A stretch of 7,330 nt of DNA from Lachnospiraceae bacterium. Lineage in GTDB: Bacteria; Bacillota; Clostridia; Lachnospirales; Lachnospiraceae. Under the pieces are notes generated by a model that was given only the letters and a program-made list of their open reading frames with translations, was not told the DNA's origin and ran no database searches. Position numbers and translations under genes: made by a program. Below are positions 5,213 through 7,330 of the stretch, piece after piece; within the stretch, counting starts at the first letter, position 1, and every line of letters begins with the position of its first letter. The stretch is taken from NCBI GenBank assembly GCA_021202575.1, contig JAJQCU010000423.1, positions 1 through 7,330 on the forward strand, in the 5' to 3' direction.

Positions 5213-6649
5213 ATGGCTGACAAGAAGATGGTGGAGGCGATCACCTCAATGGAGGAGGATTTCGCCCAATGGTACACGGATGTGGTGAAGAAGGCGGAGT
5301 TGATTGATTATACCTCGGTTAAGGGTTGCATGGTCATCAAGCCTGCCGGCTACGCGATCTGGGAGCTGATTCAGTCGCAACTGGATGCCAGATTCAAGGA
5401 AGTGGGCGTGGAGAATGTTTATCTGCCCATGTTTATTCCAGAGAGCTTATTAAATAAGGAAAAGGACCATGTGGAGGGCTTCGCGCCCGAGGTGGCCTGG
5501 GTGACCCACGGCGGCATGCAGCCCCTTCAGGAGCGGCTTTGTGTGCGTCCCACCTCGGAGACTCTGTTCTGTGATTTTTATAAAAATGACATTCATTCCT
5601 ACAGGGATTTGCCCAGAGTTTATAATCAGTGGTGCAGCGTGGTCCGCTGGGAGAAGGAGACCCGTCCCTTCCTGCGCAGCCGGGAGTTTTTGTGGCAGGA
5701 GGGGCACACGGCCCATGCCACCGCCAAGGAGGCGGAGGAGCGGACGCTTCAGATGCTGAATGTGTACGCGGATTTCTGTGAACAGGTGCTGGCCATTCCT
5801 GTGATTAAGGGACGCAAGACGGAGAAGGAGAAATTTGCAGGAGCGGAGGCAACATATACGATTGAAGCTCTGATGCATGACGGTAAGGCGCTGCAGAGCG
5901 GCACCAGCCATAATTTCGGCGACGGCTTCGCGAAAGCCTTCGGCATTCAGTTCACGGATAAGGATAATACATTAAAATATGTCCACCAGACCTCCTGGGG
6001 GATGACCACTCGGCTGATCGGCGCGATCATTATGGTGCACGGCGATAACCGTGGGCTGTGCCTGCCTCCGAAAGTGGCGCCCACCCATGTGATGATCATC
6101 CCCATTCAGCAAAAGAAGGAAGGGGTGCTGGAAAAGGCCGCCGAGCTGAGGGACCGCCTGCTTGTGAAAGGCTTCCGCGTCAAGGTGGACGATTCTGACA
6201 AGAGCCCCGGCTGGAAGTTCGCGGAGCAGGAAATGCGGGGTGTTCCGATCCGGATTGAGGTAGGTCCTAAGGATATTGAAGCGGGCAGGTGCGTGGTCTG
6301 CAGAAGAGATAATTTTGAGAAGATTAATGTGCCGTTCGATGAGCTGGAGGAGCAGGTCGGGGAAATCCTGGAATCCATGCAGCGGGATATGCTGGAAAAG
6401 GCAAGAAAGCATCGCGATACCCACACCTGGGTCGCCCGGAATATGGAGGAGCTGGAGAGTATTTTCGCGGAAAAAACCGGCTTTGTGAAGGCCATGTGGT
6501 GCGGCGACCAGGCCTGCGAGGACAAGATTAAGGAAAAACTATCGGTAACCAGCCGCTGTATGCCCTTTGAGCAGGAGCGCTTATCTAATGTATGTGTCTG
6601 TTGCGGCAGGCCGGCGAAAAAAATGGTTTACTGGGGAAAGGCGTATTAA
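5213..6649 (+). CDS. proS: Prolyl-tRNA synthetase, archaeal/eukaryal type (type 3)
   Basis: 478-residue cytoplasmic class II aminoacyl-tRNA synthetase that charges tRNA-Pro with proline. Motif 1 is near [11 protein letters not shown] (66-76), motif 2 spans [20 protein letters not shown] (145-164), and motif 3 includes [16 protein letters not shown] (263-278). The anticodon-binding domain begins near PTHVMIIP (290-297). The C-terminal domain has likely zinc ligands C430, C435, C461 and C464 and ends in KMVYWGKAY, typical of the archaeal/eukaryal type. The roughly 180-residue editing insertion of bacterial-type ProRS is absent, as expected for this length. The ATG at 5213 follows AGGAGG (5195-5200); the frame extends upstream to an alternative TTG at 5078, but that part reads from the terminator and has no homology-like features. 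Expression should rise when tRNA-Pro is uncharged, through the T-box. The next gene starts 2 nt after the stop. Confidence 0.97.
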   Translation: MADKKMVEAITSMEEDFAQWYTDVVKKAELIDYTSVKGCMVIKPAGYAIWELIQSQLDARFKEVGVENVYLPMFIPESLLNKEKDHVEGFAPEVAWVTHGGMQPLQERLCVRPTSETLFCDFYKNDIHSYRDLPRVYNQWCSVVRWEKETRPFLRSREFLWQEGHTAHATAKEAEERTLQMLNVYADFCEQVLAIPVIKGRKTEKEKFAGAEATYTIEALMHDGKALQSGTSHNFGDGFAKAFGIQFTDKDNTLKYVHQTSWGMTTRLIGAIIMVHGDNRGLCLPPKVAPTHVMIIPIQQKKEGVLEKAAELRDRLLVKGFRVKVDDSDKSPGWKFAEQEMRGVPIRIEVGPKDIEAGRCVVCRRDNFEKINVPFDELEEQVGEILESMQRDMLEKARKHRDTHTWVARNMEELESIFAEKTGFVKAMWCGDQACEDKIKEKLSVTSRCMPFEQERLSNVCVCCGRPAKKMVYWGKAY

Positions 6650-6651
6650 TT

Positions 6652-7062
6652 ATGAAAAGAGACGATTGTATTTTCTGCAAGCTGGCAAACGGGGATATTC
6701 CCACCAGAAGTGTGTACGAGGACGATGAATTTAATGTAATCATGGACGCAAGCCCCGCGTCAAAGGGCCATGTGCTGATTTTGCCAAAGGAGCATTACGC
6801 GGACATCCATGAGATTCCGGATGAAACAGCCGGAAAGGTGATGATACTGGCAAAGAAGATGGCGGAGCGGCTGACGAAGAATTTGAACGCTGACGGTATC
6901 AATATTGTGCAGAATAATGGCGAGGCTGCAGGGCAGACGGTGTTTCATTTTCACTGCCATTTAATTCCCCGATATACGGGCGGCTCATCGATAGTAACGT
7001 GGAAACCACAGGAACTGCCGACGGAGGAGATGGACGCCATTCAGAAGCAGATTCTGGGATAA
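6652..7062 (+). CDS. HIT-family (Hint-type) nucleotide hydrolase
   Basis: 136-residue cytoplasmic protein of the histidine-triad superfamily. The triad HFHCHLIPR places H99, H101 and H103, with H101 as the expected nucleophile for hydrolysing nucleoside phosphoramidates or dinucleotides. The N-terminal CIFCK (C6, C9), together with H48 and a triad His, suggests the zinc site common in bacterial Hint proteins. ASKGHVLILPKEHY (34-49) is another family landmark. The ATG at 6652 is chosen because the frame upstream (to 6592) overlaps proS, whereas 6652 lies 2 nt after the proS stop with AAAGG (6637-6641) as Shine-Dalgarno sequence. Co-expression with proS is expected. Hint enzymes can cleave aminoacyl-adenylates made by synthetases, so a housekeeping link to ProRS is conceivable but inferred. 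Confidence 0.93.
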   Translation: MKRDDCIFCKLANGDIPTRSVYEDDEFNVIMDASPASKGHVLILPKEHYADIHEIPDETAGKVMILAKKMAERLTKNLNADGINIVQNNGEAAGQTVFHFHCHLIPRYTGGSSIVTWKPQELPTEEMDAIQKQILG

Positions 7063-7072
7063 GGGCGGAGAA

Positions 7073-7153
7073 ATGCGGATGAATCGGGGCAGACTGTCGG
7101 CTCGGGCAGAGCGGCCTGACATTGATCGTAGCAGATACGGGGAAAGCAGATGA
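7073..7153 (+). CDS. Possible 26-codon Arg-rich ORF overlapping the fumarase start
   Basis: ATG at 7073 follows AAGGGCGGAG (7061-7070) and reads 26 codons with eight Arg to TGA (7151-7153), overlapping the fumarase ATG as ATGA. This geometry is typical of translational coupling. The peptide matches nothing I recognise, and GC-rich spacer DNA often encodes Arg by chance. Confidence 0.22.
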   Translation: MRMNRGRLSARAERPDIDRSRYGESR

Positions 7154-7330
7154 GAACAATTTCAGTTTCGGAAATTACAGACAATATCCGGGAAATGTGC
7201 ATTGAAGCCAATCACTTTCTGACGCCGGACATGAAAGAAGCTCTTACCGACGCAAGGCAGGGAGAAACCTCCATGCTGGGGTGCCGGATTCTGGAACAGC
7301 TTCAGGAAAATTTAAAGATCGCCGCTGAAG
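7150..7330 (+). CDS. Class I fumarate hydratase alpha subunit, N-terminal part
   Basis: The first 60 residues start MRTISVSEITDNIREMCIEAN and continue through FLTPDMKEAL to LGCRILEQLQENLKIAAE. This matches the N-terminus of the alpha chain of two-subunit, [4Fe-4S]-dependent class I fumarases (TtdA/FumA-like), which interconvert fumarate and malate in the cytoplasm. The cluster-binding Cys residues lie further downstream, outside the window, so the fumarase versus tartrate dehydratase choice cannot be tested; fumarase is more usual in clostridia. A beta-subunit gene is expected next. GGGGAAAG (7139-7146) serves as Shine-Dalgarno sequence. It lies 87 nt after the HIT gene with no visible promoter or terminator, so read-through from the proS operon is possible. 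Confidence 0.85.
   Translation, partial: MRTISVSEITDNIREMCIEANHFLTPDMKEALTDARQGETSMLGCRILEQLQENLKIAAE

Overview
The window reads as chromosomal DNA from an anaerobic Clostridia bacterium, most likely Lachnospiraceae. This rests on a rubredoxin-containing rubrerythrin-type peroxidase next to a PerR-like repressor, a T-box leader ahead of an archaeal/eukaryal-type ProRS, a two-subunit-type fumarase alpha chain, and moderate GC with AT-rich promoters. The genus cannot be fixed from the sequence alone. Nothing points to a phage, insertion sequence or CRISPR array, and most genes are ordinary housekeeping or stress genes.

Layout. Positions 1-645 (minus strand) hold a peroxide-defence pair: a Fur/PerR-family repressor followed by the start of a rubredoxin-rubrerythrin gene that runs off the left edge. 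Their promoter (about 680-707) overlaps a near-consensus PerR box, which implies peroxide-responsive autoregulation. A back-to-back promoter (747-775) drives a plus-strand operon: a membrane histidine kinase (891-2063), an OmpR-type response regulator (2101-2790) and, after an 81-bp junction, an RluA-family pseudouridine synthase (2872-3639). A 149-bp spacer precedes an AI-2E-family membrane protein (3789-4769).

A strong promoter (4826-4854) then starts a T-box riboswitch leader (about 4861-5079) with a proline-type specifier. It controls proS (5213-6649), which is followed 2 nt later by a HIT-family hydrolase (6652-7062) and an 87-nt junction leading to a fumarase alpha subunit truncated by the right edge (from 7150).

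No clearly new system is visible. The parts that standard gene calls do not explain are small and RNA-level. (1) The response regulator/pseudouridine synthase junction has two hairpins, a 36-codon ORF starting on the regulator's stop codon, and a downstream start with no Shine-Dalgarno sequence. (2) A long hairpin ends one base before the proS Shine-Dalgarno sequence, downstream of the T-box terminator. (3) A 26-codon Arg-rich ORF overlaps the fumarase start by ATGA. (4) A 16-codon ORF sits in the histidine kinase leader. The three short ORFs are hypotheses, since ORFs this short arise often by chance.
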